Shown here in pieces: positions 22,525-33,650 of a DNA stretch of 64,000 bases. The notes beneath the pieces were generated by a model. It was not told where the DNA came from, searched no databases, and saw nothing but the letters and a program-made list of their open reading frames with translations. Location: contig OX411543.1 of NCBI GenBank assembly GCA_948146395.1, positions 21,182,026 to 21,246,025 of the forward strand, read 5' to 3'. Position 1 is the first letter of the stretch. Every line of letters begins with the position of its first letter. Both the position numbers and the translations under genes were made by a program. This stretch comes from Fragum whitleyi (Eukaryota; Mollusca; Bivalvia; Cardiida; Cardiidae).

Positions 22525-24122
22525 CCGTATTTATTCTAATAATCACCCGGGCGTTTATTAGAATAGTCATGATTGACGCAGTTGGGGATGGGCGATTATT
22601 AGAGGTATTCTGTTGGGGAATAATTCAAACTTCCTATGTACCGACCTATAATGTCCCTAAAAAGTGACAATACGATACGTATCTGGTAAATACAAAATGA
22701 ATTTCCATAAACGGGGAACAAAGACGCAAAATAATGACACTACTCAGACCTTGCCAGTTTTTCATTCTCGACGGGATTTTCCTCCCAATATATGGAGTAA
22801 TACGCTGCTTTACATAAACAATTATTTATTTATCATTAGATAGCAAAATAATTCCCCTTCTGATACGGTCACCGAAAAAAATGTCGACTTTGGCAAGATA
22901 TAGCGCCGAAGACCGTATTTAAATGTCAATTATTTTACCCATCTTCATTCTTTTTCAGACTGCCTAACACAGATTTTGGGCAAAGCAGGCTGAAATTACT
23001 TGATAATGAATGTTTGTAGTGTTCAATAAATGATTCTTGAGTTTCAGAAAATTGTATTATTCTTCGTTTTTGTAGAAATAAAAATAATTACGGCGTATCG
23101 TGTCCTGACTCCAAATGATCAAAACTACATACGATCATAGCTATTGCACGCACTTAATATACATATCGCATTTCAATTCTATCCGATTGTTTGCTCCTCT
23201 AACATTTTTCGCGAAACGACAAGAACTAAATTAAGCCACAACATAAAATTATGCGTAGTTGGATCGCCTACCTGTGCGAAAAAAAAATTAAGAACGCCCG
23301 TTTTCCTCAGTATTAAAATCCGTAACAAGGCCAAAAAGAGACGTAAATAATTATTTTAAAAGGGTTTGATATCACCCCGGACAAATGTTAGGCGCGTGCA
23401 AGCTCTGGTAACACTTCCAAAAATAGCCGTCGGCGTCTTTGATCACCTGTTCACCCTCCGCGAAAATAAACTGTTCCGCGTCCTTTACCTCGTCGCAACA
23501 CAAAACTAGTAATTTTTTTTAACAGAATGCTACTCGGATTTAATCTCGGATTTGAAACAAATATCATTCAATATCGGTAAATTCTTTCTATTCCATTGTT
23601 TCTTCAGAATATCGTAATTTTGGATTGAAAGATAGTAAACATGTTTTGGACAAAAAAGTATTTATTTTCCGCCAGTGGGGGCTGTAAATGTCGTGGCGAC
23701 AACTGACCTGAAATCATACACGTGATCTTTCTTTGGCATCCGATTTAGAAAATACTTTTGATAATCAGTGTTTCAGATAAAATCATCGAAACAAAGTTAT
23801 TAAAATCTGATTAATTATGCTGTCACGACCATCGCTAACATAAACAAGCGTTTCTCGATCTTTAATAATTCTCGTAAATGAATCCCAGTTCATCTAAATC
23901 ATCGTAATTTTTGGTATTTGTCGAAGGTGTATGCATGAATTTGGAACTATTTGTTGAAAAAATTGGAGGATTGTATGAGCATTTTTTCTCCGATAGGGGG
24001 GATGGGCGATTATTAGAGTTACCAACTTTTTCCTAAAATTGGTCTTCAAATGTCCGATTTTGGGAGGTGTTTTGGGGGATGGGCGATTATTAGAATATGG
24101 GCGATTATTAGAATAAATGCGG
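22525..24122. mobile_element. TACCGTATTT-ended element, 1.6 kb, TA flanks
   Basis: The left end CCGTATTTATTCTAATAATC and the inverted right end CCGCATTTATTCTAATAATC are matched terminal repeats, flanked by TA on both sides (22523-22524 and 24123-24124). GGGCGATTATTAGA is repeated near both ends (22588, 24004, 24080, 24101). The interior is richer in CG dinucleotides than the surroundings but carries no frame long enough for a transposase. TA flanks suggest a Tc1/mariner-type mover. Confidence 0.75.
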
Positions 24123-24280
24123 TACCTTTGAAATACTCTTCTCTGATTGACTAATTTGCTGTAAGCGTGGTCTAGTCAGTTTCGTGCAAAGAGTTTGGTT
24201 AGGTATACAAAAGGTCAAGGCCACTGCTCAAGATCAATTGAAAGTACTTGCAGGAGTATTTCTTCTATTATCAAAATAAA

Positions 24281-24510
24281 TTAACCCTTTCCTGTTTTAC
24301 AAAATTTTAGACCTGTCCAAATTTAAAGGTTTTGCAGATGAAAATTCAAAGTGGATTTAATTTGAAAATTTAACCATTCAGTAGGGTAGAAAATAGTGTG
24401 GAAAAAGAAGAAATTGCTTGTCAGAAGCAATTTCTTCTTTTTTCACAATGTTTTCTCAATCATAAAATCACAGGCTCATAAAAAGCAGGGATTAAACAGC
24501 AAAGGGTTAA
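24281..24510 (+). mobile_element. 230-bp TTAACCCTTT MITE, copy 2
   Basis: Ends TTAACCCTTTCCTGTTTTAC and AACAGCAAAGGGTTAA. Centre hairpin GAAATTGCTTGTCAGAAGCA with flanking AAGAA/TTCTT. Confidence 0.9.
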
Positions 24511-24605
24511 CTCATATGTACTCCTTGATAAGTGTTAGTGTCATGCAGAGTTTGTGTGGATATGCCCAATGTCAAGGAAAGGGATGAAGGTCAGATATGT
24601 CTTGA

Positions 24606-24990
24606 CCATCTGACTGTCCATCTATCTGCCAAAACTTAACTTGCAATTTGAAGATTTTGCTTTAAAATCAACACTATTTGAGTAACATTTCTTACAGTAT
24701 ATTTGGCATGACTGTTTGTCCAATAAATATATATTAAACAATTTGAAGGTCAAGGCCATCCATTAGAAGGTCAAGATAAATAATCAAGATTTAATTTCTG
24801 TGAAAACTTGATCAATGAACTAATTATTTGCTGTTACTTTAACACTATTTGAGCGAATATGCTCATATTTGGCATGAAGGTTTCTCTTGTCAATGCACAT
24901 CATACAACATAAAGGTCCATGTCATCTAGCAAGTTCAAGGTCAATTATCAAGGTCAAACTTTAAAAAAAGAGAGACTTTTTAGGGCCATT
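24606..24990 (+). mobile_element. ATGCCCC-family element, partial
   Basis: It has ACTGTCCATCTATCTGCC, AACTTAACTTGCA, CATATTTGGCATGA twice and the AAGGTCA-rich stretch, typical of the 3' two-thirds of the family. Both ends are lost; the 240-bp MITE at 24996 follows directly. Confidence 0.6.
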
Positions 24991-24995
24991 AGTGC

Positions 24996-25241
24996 TTAAC
25001 CTTTGTCATGCTGAATAAATCTTTGCTAAAATTTTCATCAAAATCAAAGGGCAAAAAGCACAGAAAGAACCAACTGTAGGTCAATTTTTATTTGAAAAAC
25101 TAAATCTATTGACAATTCTGGTTTGAAAGTGAGAAACAGGTGATGTAGACTAGCATCAGTCTGCACATATGTGCAGGCTGATGTTGGTCTATAGCTCCAG
25201 CCAAAGCAGGAATATTTCGGGTTCAGCATGACAAGGGTTAA
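24996..25241 (-). mobile_element. 240-bp TTAACCC MITE, full copy
   Basis: Ends TTAACCTTTGTCATGCTGAA and TTCAGCATGACAAGGGTTAA; interior closely matches 4099-4346, in the same orientation. Confidence 0.9.
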
Positions 25242-25246
25242 TAAAC

Positions 25247-25460
25247 ATATATTAATTGTCTGTCTGTCTGTCTGTCTGAAAACTTAACCTGCAAACTAAA
25301 CATTTCCTGTAACATTTCAAGTAAGTATGATTATACAGGAATTTAACTAGAAGGTTCCTCTAATTAATACATATCATACAAGGTCAAAGGTCAAAAATTA
25401 AGGCCAAACTTTAAAAAAAATATTGCCAGTGAAGCATTGGTATTTTACAAACAAATCTTG
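25247..25460 (+). mobile_element. ATGCCCC-family element, short form
   Basis: Four TGTC repeats (GTCTGTCTGTCTGTCTG), GAAAACTTAACCTGCAAAC, the AAGGTCA stretch, then GCATTGGTATTTTACAAAC and AATCTTG followed by TTT. The 5' palindrome is missing. Confidence 0.65.
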
Positions 25461-25674
25461 TTTGTTATTAAATAATATTGTGTGAGAGTTGCCTTCTTAT
25501 TGAAGAAAACACATTTGTCTTTTCATCATTATCCAACAAATTCACTGTAGAGGTACAGATGAGAAAATCAGTGTATAATCTTTATTTGTCAATGAAACCC
25601 AATGTTGTGTGTTATCATTTTTCTTGACAAAACAATTTCATTGTATACCAACACTATAGGTTTGGTTTATACTA

Positions 25675-26679
25675 CGAGGGTTGATAAAAAAATACATGGA
25701 CTTTTACTATAACTTCGGAATTTCCCGAAGAAAATAAATGAAATTTTGTACACGTTTCAAACCATTTAATGTTGACATAATACTAAATTTATAATAGTTT
25801 GCTATGACTTTGATGTAAGAAATCCAACATTTGATATTCCTGGGTAGGTGCCACCGGCGCAACCCATTTTGTAACGTTTCTTCCTTGTGATACTACCCAT
25901 TATTGTCCTCTTAATTTGGACCAAACACTTCCAAACTTCGCCTATATACGTTTTGACGTTATGTGTCAGGATGTTTCAAATTTAAGCATAATCCATTCGC
26001 TATTGTCGAATTCAAGGTCAGAAGGCTAGAGGAACGCGTCAATTTTTGACCTTCCAAATGACGGCATCGGCGCAGCCCGAGACAACCGGACAATAATAAA
26101 GTTCTACTGGACCTATGGAAAGCCTAATTGAGAAGTTGAAATGATAAAATGTGGTAAAGGGTCTTCAAATGTAATCATATACAATCTTTTTAAATGGGTT
26201 TTAAGGTTTGTTTTAGAATAAAGAGCGTTTCTGAAGGACGGCACTCGGAGAATTGAAAACGTCTCCTCGACGTTTGATCTGTAATTGTCACAAAACAACA
26301 TCAGTTCAGTATCGTTTAGACACATTTCACATTTAAGTTCATCATTTTGGATCAGATAGATATGAAAATAGTGCTTATCCAATGGTTAGGCGATGCAGAA
26401 ATTGTGTTTTTTGTTGAGTAGAGTATTTTGAAAGGTGCGGAATTTCGATGGAAGTTATCAATACTGTAGCGTCATATTGACGACGCTACCGTGCGCCGGT
26501 ACCAGATGACTACTTGTTTAAGAATGGTTGCTACAGGTGACCAATTATTTGGATTTCATCCAAATTTACACGATAAAAAGAAAAATGCCGCAATTCAATA
26601 ACAGTGTAGTTTTCTCTTCAAAGTCTTTAAAATCAAAATTTCAGCAACGCTAGTCTACGTAATTTTTTATTCACCCTCG
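25675..26679. mobile_element. Mariner-like element, 1.0 kb, degraded
   Basis: Terminal repeats CGAGGGTTGATAAAAAAATA (left) and CGAGGGTGAATAAAAAATTA (right, inverted), flanked by TA. The length is near that of a full mariner, but no intact transposase frame remains; the longest frame (26113-26382, minus) has no motif I know. CG-containing sites are frequent in the middle. Confidence 0.78.
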
Positions 26680-26839
26680 TATTATTTTTGAAATACTTTG
26701 ATCTAAATTTCAAAATACACCCTCTATCTTTTGCCTTAAATTCAGGCTTGTGGACCTCATCAGGCACTCAAGCACCTCTAGTAATACCAAAACAGGAATA
26801 TTGTTCATCAAGACAAAGTACAAGTATTGGGGAATGAAA

Positions 26840-27068
26840 TTAACCCTTTCCTGTTTTACAAAATTTTGGACCTGTCCAAATTCAAAGGTTTTGCAGACGA
26901 AAATTTAAAGTGGACTTAATTTGAAAAATAACCATTCAGTAGGGTAGAAAATAGTGTGGATAAAGAAGAAATTGCTTGTCAGAAGCAATTTCTTCTTTTT
27001 TCACAATGTTTTCTCAATCAAAAAATCACAGGCAGGTAAAAAGCAGGGATTAAACAGCAAAGGGTTAA
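26840..27068 (+). mobile_element. 230-bp TTAACCCTTT MITE, copy 3
   Basis: Same ends and centre hairpin as 24281-24510 with few differences. A further decayed piece follows at about 27290-27360 (GGAAAAAGGAAGAAATTGCT, CAACCATTTAGGAAGG). Confidence 0.9.
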
Positions 27069-27494
27069 AGCTTTTTGTATCCTTTGTCTCTGCTCTTGTT
27101 GACATACTGGAGAATGGTTACTATTAGCAACCATTTACATGTCTGTTTAAATGAATACATGTACTGAATTACTTCCTTGAAATCCTCTTTTCCTAAGTAA
27201 TCCTAATGAATAGGTGATGCACTAATTAGAATATTTTTCTTAGGCCCTTTCTTGTGTAGTCTGGGAATTCTACATCCCTGTGGTTTGATGATTAGGAGGA
27301 TATATTGTGGAAAAAGGAAGAAATTGCTTTTCCCACAATATTTCCAACCATTTAGGAAGGTTTCTTTTCAAATTGCACCAACTTTTCATAATTGCTTGTT
27401 GATCCTCTATCAACTTTCAGACCGGTTGAAAAATGTTGAAAAAATTAGATGAAATTGTTTAATGAATTAATTTTTTTATTCTTCTGAATTTCAG

Positions 27495-27648
27495 ATCTGA
27501 TGGAAAAGAGCACATCTTCACGGCAGAAAACCATGAATCTATGATGATCTGGTTGTTAGGCTTACAGGCTAAACGGGACCTCCACTCTAGGAAAAAAATT
27601 CAAAGTTCCTCAAGTACTCAGGATAAAGATGACAGCCTAAAAGCATTG
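27495..27648 (+). CDS. TBC1D2: TBC1D2-like exon: end of PH domain and start of linker
   Basis: Acceptor GAATTTCAG, donor GTGGGT. Its first base completes the AT left by the 3755 exon (Ile), giving FAVISDGKEHIFTAE, then MMIWLLGLQAKRDLHS, then a Ser-rich SSSSTQDKDDSLKAL. The helix with the invariant Trp (MMIWLLGLQ) is the C-terminal helix of a PH domain. It ends on a complete codon. Confidence 0.93.
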
Positions 27649-28188
27649 GTGGGTTTTATTGTCTTGGCAAATTCCTTTTAAATGAAAGAAGATACTAGGT
27701 ATATCAAATGACAAGAATTAATGTTATTTGGTGCTTGTTGTGTATTTGTCTCTCTTATTGTAAATTGCTTAAGGATTTTAAAATATTTCCATATTTACAG
27801 GTATGTAAAAAGTAGCTTATTTTATGTTAGGGGTAACTATTAAGTTCAAAATTAGAATCACCATAGTTTTGCAATAGTAAAGTTGCTATTGGAATAGAAT
27901 TGCGATAGTCAGAAAACTATTGCAATACTATCACAGTAGTTGTTTTTACAGAAAAATTAGATAATAATCAATGTTAAAGCGCAATACTTTTAATTAGACA
28001 GTAACTTTATATTATTCTTGTAATTATAAGATGCTGTTTACCTTGTCAATGGCGAGTATATGATCAAATAATCTAATTATGGATATTCCCTTAAACAGAA
28101 TTGGATTTGACCCATTCTCTAATGAAAACATGCCGAAAAGCAGCATTGTTACTACATTTAGTTCTACTTTCATTTTACTTTCATTTTA
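27649..28188. other. Start of intron, AT-rich
   Basis: No exon seen. The stretch 27860-27960 is built of CTATTGCAATA-like words, and similar wording reappears at 29400-29530 on the far side of the element at 28189. Confidence 0.45.
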
Positions 28189-29214
28189 AGCTCCACTGGC
28201 CGAAGGCCAGCAAGCTATTGTCATGGCGAGGTGTCCGTAGTGCGTCTGTGCGTCCGTCCTTCCGTGCGTGCGTAAACTTTTCTTTAAACATCTTCTCCTC
28301 CTAAACCAACAGGTTGATTTTGACGAAACTTTACCAGAATGTTCCTTTGGTGACCCTCTTCCAAAGTTGTTCAAGAATTTTGTATTGACTCCCAAATATG
28401 GGCGTGGCAGGGCGGGGCTTATTTTGACCCAAAAATCTTTGAACAACATCTTCTCCTGAACCATTGGGCCGATTTCAAAGAAACTTTACCAGAATATTCC
28501 TTAGTTGACCCTCTTCCAAAGTTGTTCAAGAAATTTGGATGGACCCCCAAATATGGGTGTGGCTAATTTAGACCCCAAAATCTTTGAACCTCATCTCTTC
28601 CTGTACCATTGGGCAAATTTCAATGAAACTTTACCAGAATGTTCCTTGGGTGACCCTCTCCTTAAGTTGTTCAAGAAATTTGGATTGATCCCAAATATGA
28701 GCCTGGCAGGGTGGGGCTTATTTTGACCCCGAAATCTCTGAAAGACATCTCCTCCTGAACAATTGGGCCAATTTCAATGAAACTTTACCAGAATGTTCCC
28801 TTGGCGACCCTCTTCTAAAGTTGTTCAAGAAATTTGGATAGACCCCCCAAATATGGGCGTGGCAGGGCGAAGCTTATTTTGTTCCCAAAATCTTTGAACT
28901 ACATCCTCTACTGAACCATGGGTTTGATTTCAATGAAACTTTACCAGAATGTTCCTTGGGTGACCCTCTTCTAAAGTTGTTCAAGAAATTTGGATCGACC
29001 CCCAAATATGGGCGTGGCAGAGCGGGGCTTTTTTTGACCCAAAAATTTTTGAATGACATCTCCTCCTGAACCATAAGGCTGGTTTCAATAAAACTTTACC
29101 AGAATGTTCCTTGGGTAACCCTCTTCCAAAGTTGTTCAAGAAACTTGGATTGGATGAGATCAACTGGGTCAATAAAATTCTAATGAGCGGTTTAGGGCCA
29201 TTCTGGTCCTCTTG
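28189..29214 (+). mobile_element. AGCTCC-family element (A2), complete with six core units
   Basis: It begins AGCTCCACTGGCCGAAGGCC, a strong 5' palindrome. GTGCGTCTGTGCGTCCGTCC follows, then six core units of about 145 bp (GAAACTTTACCAGAATGTTC from 28324 to 29090; AATATGGGCGTGGCAGGGC). It ends GCGGTTTAGGGCCATTCTGG, then CCTCTTG followed by TTT. A tail shared with the copy at 35699 continues to about 29390. Confidence 0.88.
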
Positions 29215-29395
29215 TTTCAAAGTGATATCTTCCTTGTAATTTTACATATTAGTTAAATAAGTTCATAAGTCAGTTTCAGCTTAGAAAAAGTTGGAATTCC
29301 TTCTGAATGCTGTTCATTTTCATAACCTTCTATTTTCAATATCTCTCTTTCAAATCTTGAGATTTTTAAGCCAGTGGAGCGATACAGGCCCTCTT
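29215..29395 (+). repeat. Shared tail downstream of AGCTCC-family copies
   Basis: CAAAGTGATATC, CTTCCTTGTAATTTTACATA and AAGCCAGTGGAGCGATACAG also follow the copy at 35699 (37967-38177). So the pair moved or was duplicated together, perhaps as an outer element with an inner one inserted. Confidence 0.7.
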
Positions 29396-29535
29396 TATTA
29401 CAAATTATTGTAAGCAATCGATAGTCAGAGGAACTATTGCTATATTTATTGACTTAAAAAAATACTATGGACCTACTGCTTGGCAAGGTAAATATCACAA
29501 TACAGCGATAGTTCGACCTATTGTTACACCATTAT

Positions 29536-29720
29536 TTTATGTCCCTGCTGCTTAGATCAAGAGCAACAGTAAACACTTTCCATCTGTCTGTGAAAATTTA
29601 AGCCGCAAACTGAACATTTTCATTTAATCTTAACTCATTTTGAATTACATCGCTCATATTTGGTATGAAGGTTCTGCTAATTAATACACATCTTTGAATA
29701 TCAATGTCATCTGTCAAGGT
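29536..29720 (+). mobile_element. ATGCCCC-family element, 3' truncated
   Basis: ATGTCCCTGCTGCTTAG, CATCTGTCTGTGAAAA, CTCATATTTGGTATGAAGG and CATCTGTCAAGG mark the family. The 3' hairpin is lost. Confidence 0.6.
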
Positions 29721-29919
29721 TTATTGATTGATTCTTTTATTACCACCATGATAGGAGAGCTCAATTTACAACAATACAAATTACAACATAAAACAACACA
29801 TATACAATACAAATGCTAAACACAATAAACTATTTTAAACATGCAAATGAGAAAGTTATAGCTTTGACAAAAAGAGACCATTTGTAACACCAACAACAAC
29901 ATTGTTACCTTTTTTATGC

Positions 29920-31352
29920 TTAACTCTTGTCATGCTGAACCCAGAATATTCCTGCTTTGGCAGGAGCTATAGACAAACATCAGCCTGCACATGATGTGTA
30001 TCTATACCACCTGTTTCTCACTTTCAAACCAGAATTGCCAATAGATTTAGTTTTTAGCTCCACTGGCTGAAAGCTAATGGGGCTATTGTCATGGCCTTGT
30101 GTCCGTCGTGCGTCCTTCCGTCCATGCGTGTGTGCGGTCGTAAACTTTTTCTTTAAAAATCTTCTCCTCAGAAACTACTGGATGGATTTCAATCAAACTT
30201 CACAGGAATGATCCTTGAGTGACCCTCTTTCAAAGTTGTTCAAGAAATTTTGATCCAATGAAAAACATAGATTTAATGGGCATGGCTAATTTCCAAATAT
30301 GGTAAAAAGTGAGTTTTATCAGATTCTAATTGATGGATACCAATTAAATTTTACATGAATGATCCTTGGGTGACCCTTTATCAATCTACCAAAAATTATT
30401 GTGATTGGATGAAAAATATGCATTTTGTGGGCGGAGGTCGTTTCTCTATACGTTATATGGTGGAAACTTTGAAAATTATTTTCTTAGAATGTAATTGATT
30501 GATATCAACCAAATTTTACTGGAATGATCCTTGGGCAATCCTTTATCAGTCTACAAAAAATTATTGTGATCGGATGAAAAATATTCATTTTATGGGTGGA
30601 GGTCATTTCTCTATATATTATATAGTGGGAACTTTGAAAATCATTTTCTCAGAATGTAATAGATGGATAGCAACCAAATTTCACGGGAAAGATCCTTGGG
30701 CAACCCTTTATCAGTCTACAAAAAATTATTGTGATCTGATGAAAAATATGCATTTTATGGGTGGAGGTCATTTCTCTATATGTTATGTTACAGTGGAAAC
30801 TTTAAAAATCATTTTCTCAGAATTTAACTGATGGATATCAACCAAATTTCACTGGAATGATCCTTGGGCGACCCTTTATCAGTATACAAAACTTATTGTG
30901 ATCTGATGAAAAATATGCATTTTTATGGGCGGAGGTCATTTCTCTATATGTTATTTAGTGGAAACTTTAAAAGTCATTTTCTCAGAATTTTACTGATGGG
31001 TATCAACCAAACACTGGAATGTTCCTTGAGTGAACCTTTTTCATGCAGCGAAAAATTATTGTCATTCGGATGAAAAATATGTCTTTTATGGACAGAGGTC
31101 ATTTCTATATAATTTATATTGTGGAAACTTTGAAAATCATTTCAACATCAGTAGAACCCAAATAATCTTAAAATCTAGTCAAACCTTACATTTGCTATTT
31201 CAAGAATTTCAAGCCTGCGGAGCGACTCAAGCAATTCAAGGCTATCTAGTTCAAATAAAAATTGACCTACAGTTCGTACTTTCAATGATTTTTTCCCCTT
31301 TGATTTTGATGCAAATTTTTAGCCAAAATTCATTCAGCATGACAAGGGTTAA
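29920..31352 (+). mobile_element. 240-bp TTAACCC MITE split by an AGCTCC-family insertion
   Basis: The left part (29920-30055) begins TTAACTCTTGTCATGCTGAA and stops in AGATTTAGTTTTT. The right part (31250-31352) resumes TTCAAATAAAAATTGACC and ends CAGCATGACAAGGGTTAA. Intact copies read AGTTTTTCAAATAAAAATTG without a break, giving the empty site of the inserted element. Confidence 0.88.
30056..31249 (+). mobile_element. AGCTCC-family element (A4) with exactly readable ends
   Basis: It starts AGCTCCACTGGCTGAAAGC after five T's and ends GGCTATCTAG before TT, as shown by the flanking MITE halves. The core has about 165-bp units marked by TTATTGTGAT-GGATGAAAAATATG and TGGGCGGAGGTCATTTCTC. CTAG is the canonical 3' end of Helitron-type elements. 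Frames at 30499-31073 translate these units and are not genes. Confidence 0.88.
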
Positions 31353-31570
31353 AGAGGAATTTCTCTTTTTTGGAAAGAGGTGAAGACAAAGATCAGTCTG
31401 AATACATAAAGGGTCTGATTTTACTATACCTCACCTTTTTTCTTCCATTTCACATTAGAATTATATTCAAACAAGTTATGGACTCCCAATCAGACCTTCC
31501 AGTGCTTTTTGCCCTTTGATTTTTATGCAAATTTTGCTTCAGATTTTATTCAACTTAATAAAAGTTAAAA
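31345..31570 (+). mobile_element. 240-bp TTAACCC MITE, decayed, sharing an end with the previous copy
   Basis: GAAGACAAAGATCAGTCTGA, TACCTCACC, CTTTTTGCCCTTTGATTTTT and ATTCAACTTAATAAAAGTTAA match the family in order. The left end overlaps the AAGGGTTAA of the preceding copy. Confidence 0.65.
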
Positions 31571-31804
31571 CATAGATACTTTTGTCTCCTTTATAATTTT
31601 AAATTCAAATTTCAATCCATGAAATGGCTCCATGTGCTGAGCCATTTAAAATGAGGATAGTTATTTTATTATAAATTTTTGAGGTTATGTCTGCATTTCT
31701 TACCTATGCAATTTTCTGTACATAAAGTCCAGTATAACATAATACCTTAAGCAGAATGGGTTTTCATTGTTTACATTAAATCTTAAGACTTGTACAAAAT
31801 GAAA

Positions 31805-32035
31805 GAGTCACAAACATTATTTTAATTTAGCGTATTATTTTGCACATGATTGCTATGCAACATTCACGATGACGTCACTTATTGGGCTTTGCTTAGATAA
31901 CATCAGATAGGATGAAATGAACAAAAGCCGGGCATAAGTTTTTGATAATTTTACTGTTTAGGTGGTGAGTTTATCAAATGATAATCTACCATTATTTCTT
32001 TGATAATCCAAAATATATTAAAAAATTATGTCTAA
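31805..32035 (+). repeat. CRE-bearing dispersed repeat, copy 1
   Basis: TTTTGCACATGATTGCTATGC, TGACGTCA at 31870-31877, AGATAGGATGAAATGAACAA and GTTTATCAA-TGATAATCTACC also occur at 47745-48145 and, diverged, at 52370-52745. Its nature is unknown; no terminal repeats found. Confidence 0.7.
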
Positions 32036-32040
32036 AAAAT

Positions 32041-32284
32041 TGGGCCATAAAGTTTTGCCATAGTCTGTCTGTCAATCCGTCCATCTGTCTACACAAAAAA
32101 TTACCAAAAATCTTTCTATTACTATGACTTCAAGGCCATCTAAGATACAATGGTCATATTTGGCATGATGATAGATGTCGATCAAGGATATACATTTGCA
32201 GATACAAAGGACAAGGTCATCTGTCAAGGTCAAAGTTTAAAAAATTGCCGTTAAAGGGTATCCATGTTTCACAAAGACATCTTG
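32041..32284 (+). mobile_element. ATGCCCC-family element
   Basis: GTCTGTCTGTCAATCCGTCC, CATATTTGGCATGATGATAG, the AAGGTCA stretch, GTTTCACAAAGACATCTTG followed by TTT. The 5' palindrome is diverged. Confidence 0.7.
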
Positions 32285-32325
32285 TTTCTTGTTAACATTG
32301 ACTAGCCTACCATTGATCCTTGTGT

Positions 32326-32682
32326 CAGGGGTGTGGAAATACGAGTTTTCTCCACTTGTCCCTGGACAAGTAAAAGCGGATTTTCTACTTGTCCAGGATC
32401 AAAATGAACTTGTCCGCTAAAAAGTGAATAGAAAAATTTGAAAAAAACATTGCCTTTTGATGAAGAAAATGCTGGTATCCAGCATTTTCTTCATTAAAAA
32501 CAATGTTTTCTACCCTATGATATGAACATTAGGATGATTTCTCTCTTAATTATTTTAAGCAACATTCCAAGATTTGCCCTGGTATTTACTTGTCCTTGGA
32601 AAAGTGGCTTAGAAAAATTTACTTGTCCTCAAGTACAAAAGCCCGTGTCGGACAAGTCGGGCATGGGAATTCCACACCCCTG
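32326..32682 (+). mobile_element. CAGGGGTGTGGAA-type MITE, copy 2, with 7-bp duplication
   Basis: Ends CAGGGGTGTGGAAATACGAG and GGGAATTCCACACCCCTG. CTTGTGT lies on both sides (32319-32325 and 32683-32689). The centre hairpin GCTGGTATCCAGC is as in copy 1, with high identity to it. Confidence 0.9.
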
Positions 32683-32981
32683 CTTGTGTGATCTTTTTCA
32701 TCTATCTCTCTCTAATTTTCTACCCCTTTTGTCATGGTGGATATGCAACAGCGTTTTTGCAAACAGGTTAGTGTCAACCTATGTTTTAAAGTATTAAACT
32801 TTGTCAATTATTGGTCTCTTTTGAACTATTCTGGCTCCATTATAGAAAATATAAATCCAGCTGCAATGGCTAATTAAATCTATTTATGGTAAAATTGTCT
32901 ATATTTGATTTTAATAATAAGCTTTGTTGTCTCTGTACCTAATAAACTTTTACCTTGTAATTTGAATACCACAATTATATG

Positions 32982-33049
32982 GATGGGCGAAAGAGTTGTA
33001 GCTGCCTATAAATATATAGGCAGCTACAACTGTTTTGTACTTAACCATC
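32982..33049. mobile_element. 75-bp hairpin MITE, copy 4
   Basis: GTTGTAGCTGCCTATA pairs with TATAGGCAGCTACAAC without a mismatch. The outer arms GATGGGCGAAAGA / TTAACCATC are more diverged. Confidence 0.85.
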
Positions 33050-33650
33050 TATATGGTATATAAACATAGGTTTGGGGGTATATAGGAGTCAGCTAGTCAG
33101 TCAATTAATCTGACTAGTTTTTTTTTTTTTTGTCTTGTCCGCTCACTTTTTCAGCAACTATTAGAGGGATTCAAACTCTGCAAAAAGATTTAGCATCAGT
33201 CAGAGATGATAATACATCTCAATTATAAATGCTCATCTGCTGAGACCAAGGTCAATGTAATATGATAAGGTCATATTAATATTGCAAGTCACTATTAGAC
33301 TATTCAAGATACAAAACTCATATCAGGAATAATGTTACATCTCAGTGATAAACCTCTACTGATGTTACATCATTTTAGAATGTCAAGGCCGTCAAACTTT
33401 GGATAATTCTCAACAAAAACACTTAACAATGTAAATCTAATCAAAACTATTCAAGAAACAAAACCTTAAGGCATAGCGATTGAACTCAATAGAAGCTATC
33501 TGCAGACACCAAGGTCAAGATTATTTATCAATGTCTAACTTGAAAAAAGAAACTGTTATTTTAGAAAAAAAAATGCACCTACATGTCTTTTTGGATTCTA
33601 TATTCAAATTATACTTTCATATGACCTGCAATGTGGCTACATTATTCCTA

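Noticed and set aside
22368..22667. 99-codon frame beginning in TTTTTAGCTC
   Set aside because: The last half is the terminal repeat of the element at 22525 and the first half has no protein-like pattern.
28396..28430. GGGCGTGG/GGGCGGGG boxes as promoter elements
   Set aside because: They are part of the repeated core unit and recur in every AGCTCC-family copy, with no gene start nearby.
28101..29220. Overlapping frames on both strands with similar peptides
   Set aside because: They are translations of the six tandem core units of an AGCTCC-family element; the same peptides appear wherever the element occurs.
30499..31383. Frames with repeated MKNMHFMGGGHFSI-like peptides
   Set aside because: Tandem core units of the element at 30056-31249, flanked by MITE halves, so not a repeat protein gene.
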